Shown here piece by piece: positions 40,206 through 52,600 of a DNA stretch of 64,000 nt (positions are counted from its first letter, which is position 1; each line of letters opens with the position of its first letter). Under the pieces are notes generated by a model. It was not told the origin of the DNA. It worked only from the letters and a program-made list of their open reading frames with translations, and searched no databases. Source of the DNA: Nymphalis io (lineage: Eukaryota > Arthropoda > Insecta > Lepidoptera > Nymphalidae); contig NC_065906.1 in NCBI RefSeq assembly GCF_905147045.1, positions 8,494,001 through 8,558,000 of the forward strand. The letters are read 5' to 3'. The position numbers were made by a program, and so were the translations under genes.

Positions 40206-43200
40206 AAAAAAATCTTTACCTAAGCTACCCAAGTTAAAACAGACTTACATAAGATACGGGAAACATAAGATAATTTCATGACATGGCCAGCTAAAACTGA
40301 CCATATCGTTTTAAATCACTGCCCCCGACATTGTAATAAGCGATAGATCGCACAATATTCATTCCCACGTGGATGTTCAGCCCAATAGCGGACACAAACA
40401 ACTTTTATGTTTTATTTTCGTTCAAGCTTCGGGTTCACTGTTGTTGGGTTTTACTGACATGTTCGGAAAACTGTGCGGTATCATTCTGTTTTCATTTTAT
40501 GAGTTACGAGTGTACAAAGATTTATTACATACTTTCATCGTATAACATTATTAAGTGCATATAAAACTACACCTCATCAATTACGAGTACGTTTAGAATT
40601 ACTTTAGTTTTCAATTTATATTTAATAAAAAAATTAAGAACAACAAATAAATAATGTCCACTATTTTTCTATTATTCAATCTTTAGAATTAGTTCCATGA
40701 ATCAACTATTGTATGCAGTATTGCATATTATTATTTCGAAAGCACGTTTAACTAATGCAAGTTAAAACTAGCTTTGAAACATTCGTATAGTCTTCTGCAT
40801 TTATTATAAAGTACTGCTCGAAATATTTAAAGTCTCTTTGTAAGTTAATTAACGTCTAAATGCATAATATATGCCTTTGTTTACGAAGTATATATTTGAT
40901 ATTTTACTACCATAAAGTTTTATTTTACTTTTATCGAGCTAATTAATACAGACTCCATTGTCTTAATGTATATGACATTTGTATGTCGACAATATACAAT
41001 AAAATATCTTTACTATTTACTCTTATATTTCTTATATTTATTTATTTATTCTCATCGATGTTCTTAAACAGAAGTTTTTACTTATATTTTACTTTCTTTA
41101 TTTATATTTTGCTTTAAGTTTGTACACTGGCTATCCGTAATTTGATATATTCTCCTTTTAGTACCTCAAAGGTTGAATACAAGAGATCTCTTACTGGGAC
41201 AAGTCAGTCTTTGTACGTTTTTTTTGTTGTTGTTATTTCTTGTACGATCCATTGTGTACAATAAATTTACAAAAACTATAACGTTAAATACTCCCTAAAT
41301 ATAATTTATAGTTTAAGCCGTTAGTTATTAAATATTTTAAAACGTATTAATGTTTTAATTATTAAGCAGATGCCGTTTATAAACAGGTGAAGCCATAAAA
41401 TATTTCAAGTAGTATAAAACTCATTATGTCTCAGGAACACAAATTTAAAAAGATAATTTTGGTATCAGATAATTTTACGAAGCAACAAAAATTATTCTTC
41501 GAGGCTTCGAACCTCAAATAATAAACTTTTTAATCTATAATTTAATACGGTGTGTGTGTTTGTGTGTGAAGCTGCATAATTTTGACTTTTAAAATTTGTA
41601 AAATTAAAAACTCGTAGGCCTATTCTGTAAGAACAAGCTTCAAAAAGTGATGTACGACAATGCCCATAACAATTATAACACACCATAAATCGCCTGTCAA
41701 AATTACAAGGTTGAGTAATGAAGCGAATTCATAATAGCACTGCTGGATAAAAAGTAATTACTTCACAATTGTAGCTATCTCGTTATAACAATATATGTAG
41801 ATACCGAAAAACATATTACAAACACTTTTGATACAAGAAAAAATACTTCACCGTTAATATATTATTTTTGACTTTTGTTACTTAATACTGTGCCTTATGT
41901 CCATATGATTTTTTTTTCATTTCTTTTTTTTTTAATTTGGGTTCAGTAACCTATATAAGAAAATTGAGTGCAAGCAGGAGAAAGCAGAATTAGCATGATA
42001 ATGCTCTACTTAAAATTACGTAAGCGCTCTTCGGTGTAATGATAAGCAAACAATGGCTGCTCTCAGAGCGTGATATTGTATATGATAATATAATATATTT
42101 ATAAAGATTGAATAAACTGCATCACACCATAGCACGTACACTATAGGTATTATGTGTTTTTAGTTTTAGAGATTTATATGTTCCCGAGATTGAAATTGAT
42201 AAATTCTATGTCAATATTGTTTAAGCGGGCTCTTTCATTAATTCGTTCATTGTTCTCACAAAACAGGCTATGTTAGAATAAATAAAAATAAAAACTAAAC
42301 TTGATTTTACAATAGTTAAGGAAATAATAATAATTAATTAAACCTTCTTTTTTGTGTAATGACTTATATTATATAACCTTTTTTTAACACTTGTAACATA
42401 AAAGTGGCCAGTAGCATTGCCGTTGCTAGAAAAATCTTGTTAAAAACTACCGCCTGTTAAAGTAAGATTAGAAATTATAAAGTTTATTTTACAAATTTGA
42501 CAGCAATTTAAACAACGTCGTGGAGTCTCAGTGAAAAAAAAGTATAAAAATATACTCAAACTTATGTAATTTTAAAACTATACTTGATCGCATCAAAAGT
42601 TTCGTATGCGTGCAACCAACACCCACACCCATGTATAATAAATTACTATTATAGAATTGTTACATATGAAAATTAAATAAAACATTACGATTTCATAATA
42701 ACGAGGCATTCGTATTAGATTGTGAAATTATAAAATCATATTATACGATTGCCCAACCGCGATGCAGTTAAGTACATCGTTTTACAATCGCCTACAAGGC
42801 CAGCTATGCATTCGGCTGGAGATACTCGCCTATAATTTATAATGACTCACATTTTACTCGAAGTGAATATTAAAACCGTGACCCTTGTTAGGAAAGTTAC
42901 ATTGTTAAAAATGGCGCTTTCATACACACACCCGCGCATTATTCATGAGAGATCTTTGACGGTAATTTATTACGGTCCGTGGTATAGAAGATCCTCCGGA
43001 ACGATTATTACAATAAATTAACAAGAAACAAAATTTATATATCTTAATAAAAAATTATGTGTAAAAAAAAAACGAAAAAATCGTTGTAGAATTTTTTAAA
43101 TTTAAATATTGACTGAGAAGCGTTTGTTTTAAAAAGCTAGTGCTACATATGACAGTACATATGTGTAACGAGACTGCAAAAAGGACAGCAGTCACTTAAT

Positions 43201-43539
43201 TGAGAGACAGAGACACAGAGTACTGTAGGTTTATAAATGGTTCCGCTTGGCGGATAAATTCTCAAAGTTGTGCAAGTGTAGAAGATCTACCAAATAGATA
43301 TAACTATATAACTTCCACAAAGGTAGTTCTGTTGTGTAGATATGTGATCTTCGTATACATTTATACAAAAAATTAAATGCTTCACTCCGGAATTTTTGTT
43401 GTTGTTATTATATACATACATTATAGTACAACTGAAATATGTATACAATATCTTAAAAACCAAATATCATTCACACAAAATAAAAAATAGCATAAGAGAT
43501 ATGCGTCAAAGTTGTTATCAATTTCTCAATTTCTTGCAG
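40206..43539. other. Region just upstream of the inhibitor gene's first coding exon
   Basis: Probably intron. The 42750-42990 part is GC-richer, non-repetitive and contains an AP-1-like TGACTCA at 42843-42849. No non-coding exon can be fixed from sequence alone. Confidence 0.4.
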
Positions 43540-43622
43540 GGGTCGCCTGTGTAATGCAACGATGGCGACGCGAGCGGTGAGGGCGGTGCTGCTCTGCGCA
43601 TGCCTGTTATTATTACAACAAG
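43540..43622 (+). CDS. Exon 1 (coding from 43562): 5' UTR tail plus signal peptide
   Basis: The acceptor TTTCTTGCAG lies just before 43540, so this is not the transcript's first exon. ATG at 43562 has A at -3 and G at +4. It encodes a basic start (MATRAVR) and a hydrophobic run (AVLLCACLLLL). The donor GTATAT follows one leftover base, phase 1. The 424-bp intron after it shows nothing recognisable. Confidence 0.85.
43554..43580 (+). promoter_or_regulatory. Upstream ORF of eight codons overlapping the main start
   Basis: ATG at 43554 (G at -3) opens MQRWRRER and stops with TGA at 43578-43580, out of frame with and overlapping the main ATG at 43562. It lies in the same exon, so it is in the mature mRNA if exon 1 is used. 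It could lower translation of the main ORF; that effect is inferred. Confidence 0.4.
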
Positions 43623-46600
43623 GTATATTATATCTCTTAAACTTAGTATCTACAAATTAATAAACAATGGAAACAGAATATTATATAATGGTTTTTCATC
43701 ATAATCTTTCATCCGGCGTGATCTTTTCCCGTCAAAATTTATCTTCATATTTCAGCCAATTTTCAAAAAACCTTAATGAATTATACACCTACTACATCAA
43801 TGGACGAACCACTGGCGGAACATCTATTGAAATCTGAATGATAATCCATTCAGTAGTTTTTGAGTTTATTGTATGATATATAGTATAAAAAAAACCAATA
43901 CGACTTCGTTTATGGCTTTTTTTTATATTACACATTATTATGATTAAAAATATTCATATAATAGTTACTTCTTCGAGTTTTGAATTACTCATACGCTTAA
44001 ATACATATTTAAATTTAATATGTAAAATAAAATTATTATAATTCAGCAAGCGCCGAGCTGAGAGGTCGATGTCCGGCTGAAGATGCAGCCTGTCCACCAC
44101 GAACAAAACCCTGTAATGAGGATGACGATTGCGGGGAACAAATCTGCTGCAATACTTCCTGTGGACGATCATGTGTAGAACCATTATATACAGGTAAATA
44201 AAGAAACAGATATGTCAACTACTTCATTGTTGACATTTAGATGCCGCCACAGATTAGGTAATAATCTGTAAATAAATAAGAGTAGATGGCAAAGTTTATC
44301 AATGTCATAATTAATTTAATTAAAAAAAGGAAACAAAAAGATAATTAAATCTATCAATTATTAGTTCATTTAAAAACACTGTGATCGTTGATAATGTACA
44401 ATTTTAGATTAAAACTCTTTTATAGAATGAATGACCGCTTGGCATGGCTAATATTGTAAGTGGTTGGTAGGATAGGGCTTCATATCTCATCACCCTAGTC
44501 TACCATTATGACACATTTGAAGACCCGGACCCTTCACAGCAGAACCTAACAGAAAAAATACTAAAATAATTTTAGGAAGTTATGATGACCACTTGGTGAA
44601 AGAAGCTCTAAATCTTATTTCCTAAATGATTGGGGAAAGGGAAAATTAGGAGTTGTTATAACAATTTAATTATGTATATACCAGGTTGTGAAAATATAAA
44701 GCTATCGTCGGAGCGGATATCACGTGCCCTCGCTGCAGAGAACAGTCGAAGTGGACGAGGTGTTGTTCGCTCACTGAGGTCACCACGATGTAGAATTTCT
44801 GACGGAGAGTTTGAGGAGATCCAGTGCGATAATGAGATCGTCAGCACGTGTTGGTGTGTGGATACAGCTGGATTTGAGGTGCGTCATTTAAAAAAAAATC
44901 TTATTTAAATCCATTTATAACTGTACTTTTGTAATTGCTTAGACCAGAAAAGTATGATAACTATGCAGTTATTACAAATATACGCATCAAAATAGCGAAT
45001 CACCTTAAGTCGGTTCGAAGTCGGTGTGAACCCAACACAACATAGCATTGATGTACTGGTGTCATACTGTTTTCCATATTGATTCATATTATCCGTTTAT
45101 TGTAACTACTCCAGCTTCATAGTCATATTGTGAAGCTATATTGCCTACCTTTCTGAATAATGTTACTAAGAAACAAAGAAAGATAAATATTCTATTATTA
45201 TTAGCTCGTTCAACTATACGGACTCTTTAGTTTTCCATTAAAATACAGATATCGAGATAACTTGTGTAATATAAGTTATATAAATCTCAATAAATATAAA
45301 AAGCAATGTTCAGGACATTCACTAAGTGACTCTTAGCCCATAACTGAAACTGTTGAAACTTTAAATTTATAATAGACAAACAAATAGATTTTGTGATATT
45401 TATATTGCCAGGGGTACACTTACCCAAAATCTTAGATTAAATCCTTATCGGACCTTTACATTATTATTCCAAATATGCTATTAAACTGAAATATGGTCTT
45501 ATACATTTTTAATACTAATTAAAACAACAACAATAAATTTCATCTCAGCGGGTAGCAAAGCAACTCCAACCCAAAATGTAAGCCGTGTAAAAGAATGATT
45601 TAAACGCGTTAGATAATTTTGATCGTGAACTGTTGCAAGATTTTCTTTATAAGGCTTGACTAAAATAAATATAGTTTTAGTTACGAGTATAAGTAACTCG
45701 CATTAGTTCTCATAACGATAACATTTTGTAAACATTGTACTGCTTTTTGCTTTTAGAAAGTAAGGTAATTATTAAAAGCTTGTTATTATAATCCCATCTC
45801 CAGGTGCCAGGTACTCGCGCACCAGCAGCTGGCTTAGTCAACTGTACACGAACAGCTCCTTGCGCTGCCCATACGTGCCGTATGCTTTGTCCTCTGGGCT
45901 TTGACTTAGACAACCGTGGCTGTCCACTATGCAAGTGTAGAGATCCATGTTCGACAGTTACTTGTCCTGGTCAGTTGTCTTGCCAGTTGGAAGAAGCTCC
46001 TTGCTTGAGACCACCGTGTCCTCCTGTTCCAACATGTAAGTATGAGTAATATAAGCTCCGTTCTGGTTTTGTCTTAATGGTTAATATCGGGGATATTAAA
46101 TAAAATAAATTAAATAATCCGAAATTATTGCTATTAAATTTATCATTTAGACTACAAAGTAAATTAGTCTATATCAATTATAAGTGTTTATTTTTATTAG
46201 TACTTAAATTCCAGGTAAAAGGGGACGTAGTCTGCAAAACATTTGCCCTGTTGGTGAACCTCTCCTGATATCAGAGACGAGTCGGCCGTTCTTATGCGGT
46301 ACTGATCCAGGAAAACCGAATTGTCCCCCACTTTACAGATGTCTAGTCGAGTCAGGTACGTGATGACACGTTGAATTTATTATTTATCAACTGCCCATTG
46401 TTGTCTTAAAGTACTCGACGCATTATGGAGAGACAATGACATTCATGCTAATATATACTCACGTAGTTTTCTATAAGCGACATCCATTATTGATGTTGTC
46501 ACTTTTAAATATTTCATATTTCATTTTGTAAGTGTCATTCTCAAATTTTTTGTTTTTTATTAGACTCTTAAAGCACTGTAACGATATATTACTAAAAAAT

Positions 46601-49600
46601 ATACACGTGAGCTTTAAATTTAAAGTTATTAAATTTGAAACCAAATTAAAAAGTACATACAAAATTAATATTATTGTATGTTGTACTAATAAATAAGGAG
46701 ACGTATTTTTTGTAATGCCTAACTGAAAACTACTAAACCAATATACATTACTGGTGGTAGAGCTTTGTGCAAGCTCGTCGGTACCACCCACTCATCAGAT
46801 ATTCTACCGCAAAACAGCAGTACTTGGTATTGTTGTGTTCCGGTTTGAAGGGTGAGTGAGCCAGTGTAATACAGGCACAAGGGACATAAAATCTTAGTTC
46901 CCAAGGTTAAGGCGCATTGGATATGTAAGCGATGGTTATTGCTTAAAATATAATGCGATGGTTGACATTCCTTACAATGCCAATGTCTAAGCGTTGGTGA
47001 CCACTTACCATCAGGTGGCCCATATGCTCGTACGCCTTCTTATTCTATAAAAAAAAAACTTAATACCAGAAGGTACAGCGCGTTTTGCTTACATTTAATA
47101 TTAAATATAATATCATTGTTTTAAGTAAATGTGTTTCACAGTATCAACAGCTTTAAATTTTGACTATTGACGAACCATGTCAAGTTACATACTATACTAT
47201 CCCATCGATTATATTTTAAGCAATATTTGTATCAATATAATATAAGCACAGCAAAAATCTTATCACCATTAGTCTTCATTCTATGCCTAAAAATATCAAT
47301 GTTACATTCATACTTGAAACTAAACAGCTTTACAAACTTCATTTAATAGGAAACGACTACGGTGTCTGCTGCCCCGCTTCTTTGGAGCTGCAGAAAGCTG
47401 GTACCTGTCCTGAACCATCTTCTGCTAATGAATTGGACTGCGGAACACCTTGTGCTCATGATCTGGAATGTCCGTCTATGCAGAAATGTTGCGACGGTGG
47501 TGAATGTGGCCGGCATTGTACTTTACCACATAATGTGACAATGTGCACTCAACAGAAGATGTTGGCGGAGTTGCTCGTTGTTAGCGAAAAGGAAGGTCGA
47601 GGTTATGTACCGCAATGCAATCCTGATGGGTCTTTCCTCTCGAAACAGTGCTCAAGAAATGGACTGGTTTGTTGGTAAGATTTTCTGTAGGGTACTGATA
47701 TAATGATTTTTCTATTTTCACTGATATATTTATTTTAGTATGCTTAGAAGCTTATTCCCTTGGAATAAAAATGTAGTAAAAAAACTTGAAAAATTGAGAT
47801 GTTTTTAACTACTAAATAAAATTTCTAGGTGTGTAGATACTGATGGAAATAAACTCCGCGGCTCAATGGGTCCGTCAGCCTCAGTCCAATGCTCTCCAAC
47901 ACCTCGTCCTGCTAGATCTGGTGCTAGGAGCTTGAGTTCCTGTGCTAGAGCCCTCTGTGCAGGAGTTTGCGAGTATGGGTACAAGACTGGAAGCGATGGG
48001 TGTCCGACCTGTGAATGTGACGATCCATGTGCTGGATATCCTTGTGCAGATGGGGAGGAGTGTGTAAGGGTACGAGATTCGGATTGTTCAGGAGAACTAT
48101 GTACTGGATATCCCGTATGTGAGTATAAATTGTATGACATATTTTTTAGGTAATACAATACTTATCTAGTAAATAACTTCCGTAAACGAAGGGTTAGTGA
48201 TGAATGTGATATGTATAGTATAGTCAGTACAGATAAAAAAGACTTTCGGTTTAAAAGGTGGTGTAGTAAAAATATGTCGTTGGTAACGTATTTATAATTT
48301 ATTTATAAGAGTTTTTTTGGTTTGTTTTTATTAAAGCTGAGCTGTAATTCATCCCAATGTGTCCAACATTAAAATAACTTCATTCGTCACAGTCTTTCAA
48401 CGCTTAATGAGTCAAATTAGAAACACTGGGACAGTGATAAATCCTTAGTTTGATCGCAATCATCGGGCCTTCGCGTTTAATCTTAACATGCATAACGCTT
48501 ATTTATATAAATGCGCGAACAATAGTATTCATATAATATAATAACTTGAATTAAGCACTAGCACTTGTCGTGCTCTTGAGCTGACTGAGAGAGTCGCCGA
48601 CTACATAAGTTTTTGGTATGGTGGCAGCTTCAAAAAATTCGCGCAGTTAACGTCGGATAGCGCGCCGCGCTCTTAGTCGGCTCATGAACACATGTGCAAC
48701 ATTGACGTAATTTCTGGAAAAATTGAAAATGTTATAATCAATATTTAAAATGAATAATAGGCATTGCGGAAGTCACAAAAGTGTATAAATATTGGCATAC
48801 AAGTAATAACTCTTCAATATCAGCAAATATCATGTCCTTGACAGGTCGACCGAAAATCTCATACGACAACCCATGCGAAGTAGGCGTGCCGGCTACCGAC
48901 GAAGACGGCTCAGTGGTGTCGTGCGGTGACGCGCGCGACTGCCCTGCGGCGCATGTGTGTGAGCGTACACGCCGCTCCGGCGCCGCTGTGTGCTGCCCTG
49001 ACCCCAGTGCCGACAACAACACCGACGCCGAGCTCTTAGAGGCGAGTCTCGTAAACCCAAATACATAAGATATAGCAATAACTACTACATTTAAGTACGC
49101 CGTCACAAAACTTTTTTAGAAAGTACTGGTAAAAAGTGTTATTTAAATTGAAACGCCAAACAGTTTTGCTGACATTTTTTAAATAATATATCTTTTCCAT
49201 AGATCAATTTCGAATCCTGCGGTCCGGAAGCAGAAACAATTTGCACCATGAACAATACAAGCAGTTGCACTGATGGTGTGTGTGACGAGGGTCTTGTCTG
49301 CTGTTCCACTGCGAGCTGTGGACCTGTATGTGTGGACTCTGCAAAGATGCGATTACAGACGGATAGAGTTGATGATACTCCTACTAGTAAGTAAATAATA
49401 ACCACTAATTTTAAGGTGATAATACATATGACATCATTTAAGCAGTAAATGTAAATATATGTAATAAATATATTATGTATTTACTGGTGGTAGGGCTTTG
49501 TACTACCAGGTAGGTACCACCCACTCATCAGAAATTCTACCGCAAAACAGCAGTAGTTGGTATTGTTTTTTTTTCGGTTTGAAAGGTGAGTGAGCTGGTG

Positions 49601-52600
49601 TAAAAAGGAACAAAACATCTTAGTTCTCAAGGTTGGTGGCGCATTGGCGATGTAAATGATGGTTAACATTTCCACCACCATTTTGACCACTTACCATTAG
49701 GTCCATATGCTCGTCCGCCTACCTATTCTATAAAAAAAAGAAGAGATAATGTAACCACTAAACTTCTTGACTGTATGTTTTGATGGAATCCACATTCCGA
49801 CGGCATTCATTTGAACTTTACTATTAATATCAATGGTACTGTCTGTATTCATAATATTTTGATTTTATGGAGATAAATTAATAAGCTGTTTTCCTGACCT
49901 TCCTGATGTATAAAAAACATTATACGTAGATAAACAGCTTTAATTATTCCCTGCAACAGGAAAGACATAAGTTTAACCAGCAGTAAACAATAACGGGATT
50001 ATATATTATTGTAATAATTCGATTATAATTAATTGAGGATAAGTAACATGTTAGTAAACTTTACGATTGTCCCGCAGTGTGTGAATACCTTCGTGATTTT
50101 GACGAGAAAATGGAAGGCACTGTGGATGGTATGAAACTGGCTCTTCCAGCGCCAACTTGCCAACCCGATGGTTCTTTCACGACCCAGCAATGCGCTAACG
50201 GACGGTGTTGGTGTGTCGATTCCTTCGGCACGGAGATACCTGATACCAGTACGAGAAACGCATCAGCCGTGAACTGTGATAAGTATGGGCTTAAACAAAT
50301 TATTGCTACTTACTAATACTTTTAAATATTTATGTTATAAATTTAACTTATTAAAAGAATTATGGGGATTAAAAAGCTATTATTGACCTGCTTAACTAAA
50401 ATTTTTATGGGTAATTTTATTTATTTACTTTAGTGTCAATGTTTTGAATAGAATATAAATAATTGGTAATTTAAAAGTTTTGAATTGAATTTGACCATCA
50501 GATATTTCGCTCTACCTTCACCCCTCACTTTTCCTATATATAATGTACAAAGAATTTTACACACTTAATTATTTTCAGACTACGTTCAGAACTGACATGC
50601 CTAGAGCTGACGTGTCGCATGGGTTGCGACTACGGCTTCGAGCTGGGTGCGGGACGCTGTCCGACGTGCAAGTGTCGCGACCCGTGTGCCGGAGTGTCGT
50701 GTCCGACGGGACGCGCTTGTGCGCTTGTGGACGTCGCTTGCGATGCCGACTACTGCCCGCCTGTACCAGCCTGTAAGGTTTTATCTAATTTATAATAAAT
50801 CTTAATATATTTGGCGTCGCACTATTAAGAAAATTGCTGTCTATCTCTATCTTAATACAGTCGCGGATAAATATAACACAGAATCTCATCCAACACATCT
50901 CACAATGTTCGTCTTTTTCACAGAGCTGAAGTGTACTGAAAGAATAAAATAAAAGTATTAGTCGAAAATCTTTTAGCACTGGCTCAGATAATAATTTACA
51001 ATTTACGAAACACATGGTTATTGGTTCTTACGAAAGAGTACTTATATGATACAGGCCTACCACGCAAGAGCGGTCAATGTCCGTACCTGGTGCCGTGGAC
51101 GGGCGCGTGCGAGTGGGCGTGTCGCGGGGACGCGGAGTGCGGCGCGGGGCAGCGCTGCTGCGCGACCGGCTGCGGCACAGCCTGCACCGCCGCCGTGCAC
51201 CAGACCGCCTGCCAGCAGCGCAGGTACGCAACGCTACACTCATATTAGATTAATGATTTCCATCAGTTACAAAGTTTATATAAAATAAGTGGGAGTATTA
51301 ATTTAATTTAATATGACCCGCTAAAAAAACCAATCAATATCACCATAATAATATGATTAATATTGTCGTCGTGTCATACACGACATGTTGTGTCATTTTG
51401 ATCTAACGCTAATGATATCTGGTCTATTTTCTGAATTCAACAAACCTGCGTTGACGAGTCACTGAGAGACCTACGAAAATGTACTAACAATTTTATAGAA
51501 TGCATTTATTCAAATTTCAGAGCTGTTGCTCTACACACTGCAGCAGAGAACGGCAACCCTCCGTCATGGACTTGGGTACCGGAGTGTAAGGAAGATGGAA
51601 CTTACGAAAGTATTCAGTGTCGTGGTTCGAGCAACATGTGCTGGTGTGTGGACTCAGCTGGTAATGAGGTGAGTGATTAAAATCGATTGGGGAAAACAAT
51701 TTGGAAATATTTAAGAAAAATACGCAAAAATTTGTATTCTTTTACAGAGTGCATAAACTTTTTTTTTGGATTCATTAAAGTATTTTCTATCATAATTCAA
51801 AATTAAATTACACGTTACTAACTTATAATGTCCTATTTGTAAATATTTATGGTCACTCTATTTAATAGATTCCAGGCACACGATCGACAAACTCCACACC
51901 ATCTTGCGATAGTCCCAATCAATGTCCAGACCCAGGTTGTGATGAAGAAGAAATCTGTACCCATGGACCAGAACTGGATAATAAGGGCTGCCCGACCTGT
52001 TCCTGCAGAGATCCGTGTGCTGAAGCAAAATGTAGGGACGATGAGACTTGTGAACTTGTTCCGTTAGATTGCGAGGTAAATAACTATCATCTAATTTATC
52101 GAAAAATATTAAACAGTTAAAATTTTATCTGCTAATTTAGTGATATTTGTTACGTGTGTCAAAATCGGAGCAACGGCAGCCGTAATGTAATGAACCAAAA
52201 CATATTTTTCGATAATGATTATTTCCAATTATTAAATATTTAATACTTCACCTAAATAAATTAAACACATTATTTTATTTCAGGGTGAATCTTGCCCTCC
52301 TTTAGCTCGTTGTTCGCCATCTCCTCAATGCCCGGAAGGAGAACCTCTCCAGGCTCCAGATGGTTCTGGAGCCCTCCTTTGTGGCCCAAACGCTGCCGCC
52401 TGTCCCTCCACACACGCATGTCGCTTCGCACCACACGACTCTAGACCTTCGCTCTGCTGTCCTAAGCCACGTACGTTGTAATAATTTGTATATGAAATTA
52501 TAAAAGAGCTTAAATAAAGTATAAACCAATATAGCACAAATCCATTCGATGTTCAAGTTTCTTTACAATATTTTCATTACACCGAAAATCAGCGTTGGTT

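Noticed and set aside
39931..40232. ORFs on both strands over the GC-rich island
   Set aside because: Overlapping open frames on both strands reflect a lack of TA-rich stops; neither protein is recognisable.
47805..48158. 117-codon minus-strand ORF opposite exon 7, and similar ones opposite exons 8, 12, 14, 15, 16 and 19
   Set aside because: These are shadows of the GC-rich plus-strand exons. The plus frames carry the conserved cysteine motifs and splice phases.
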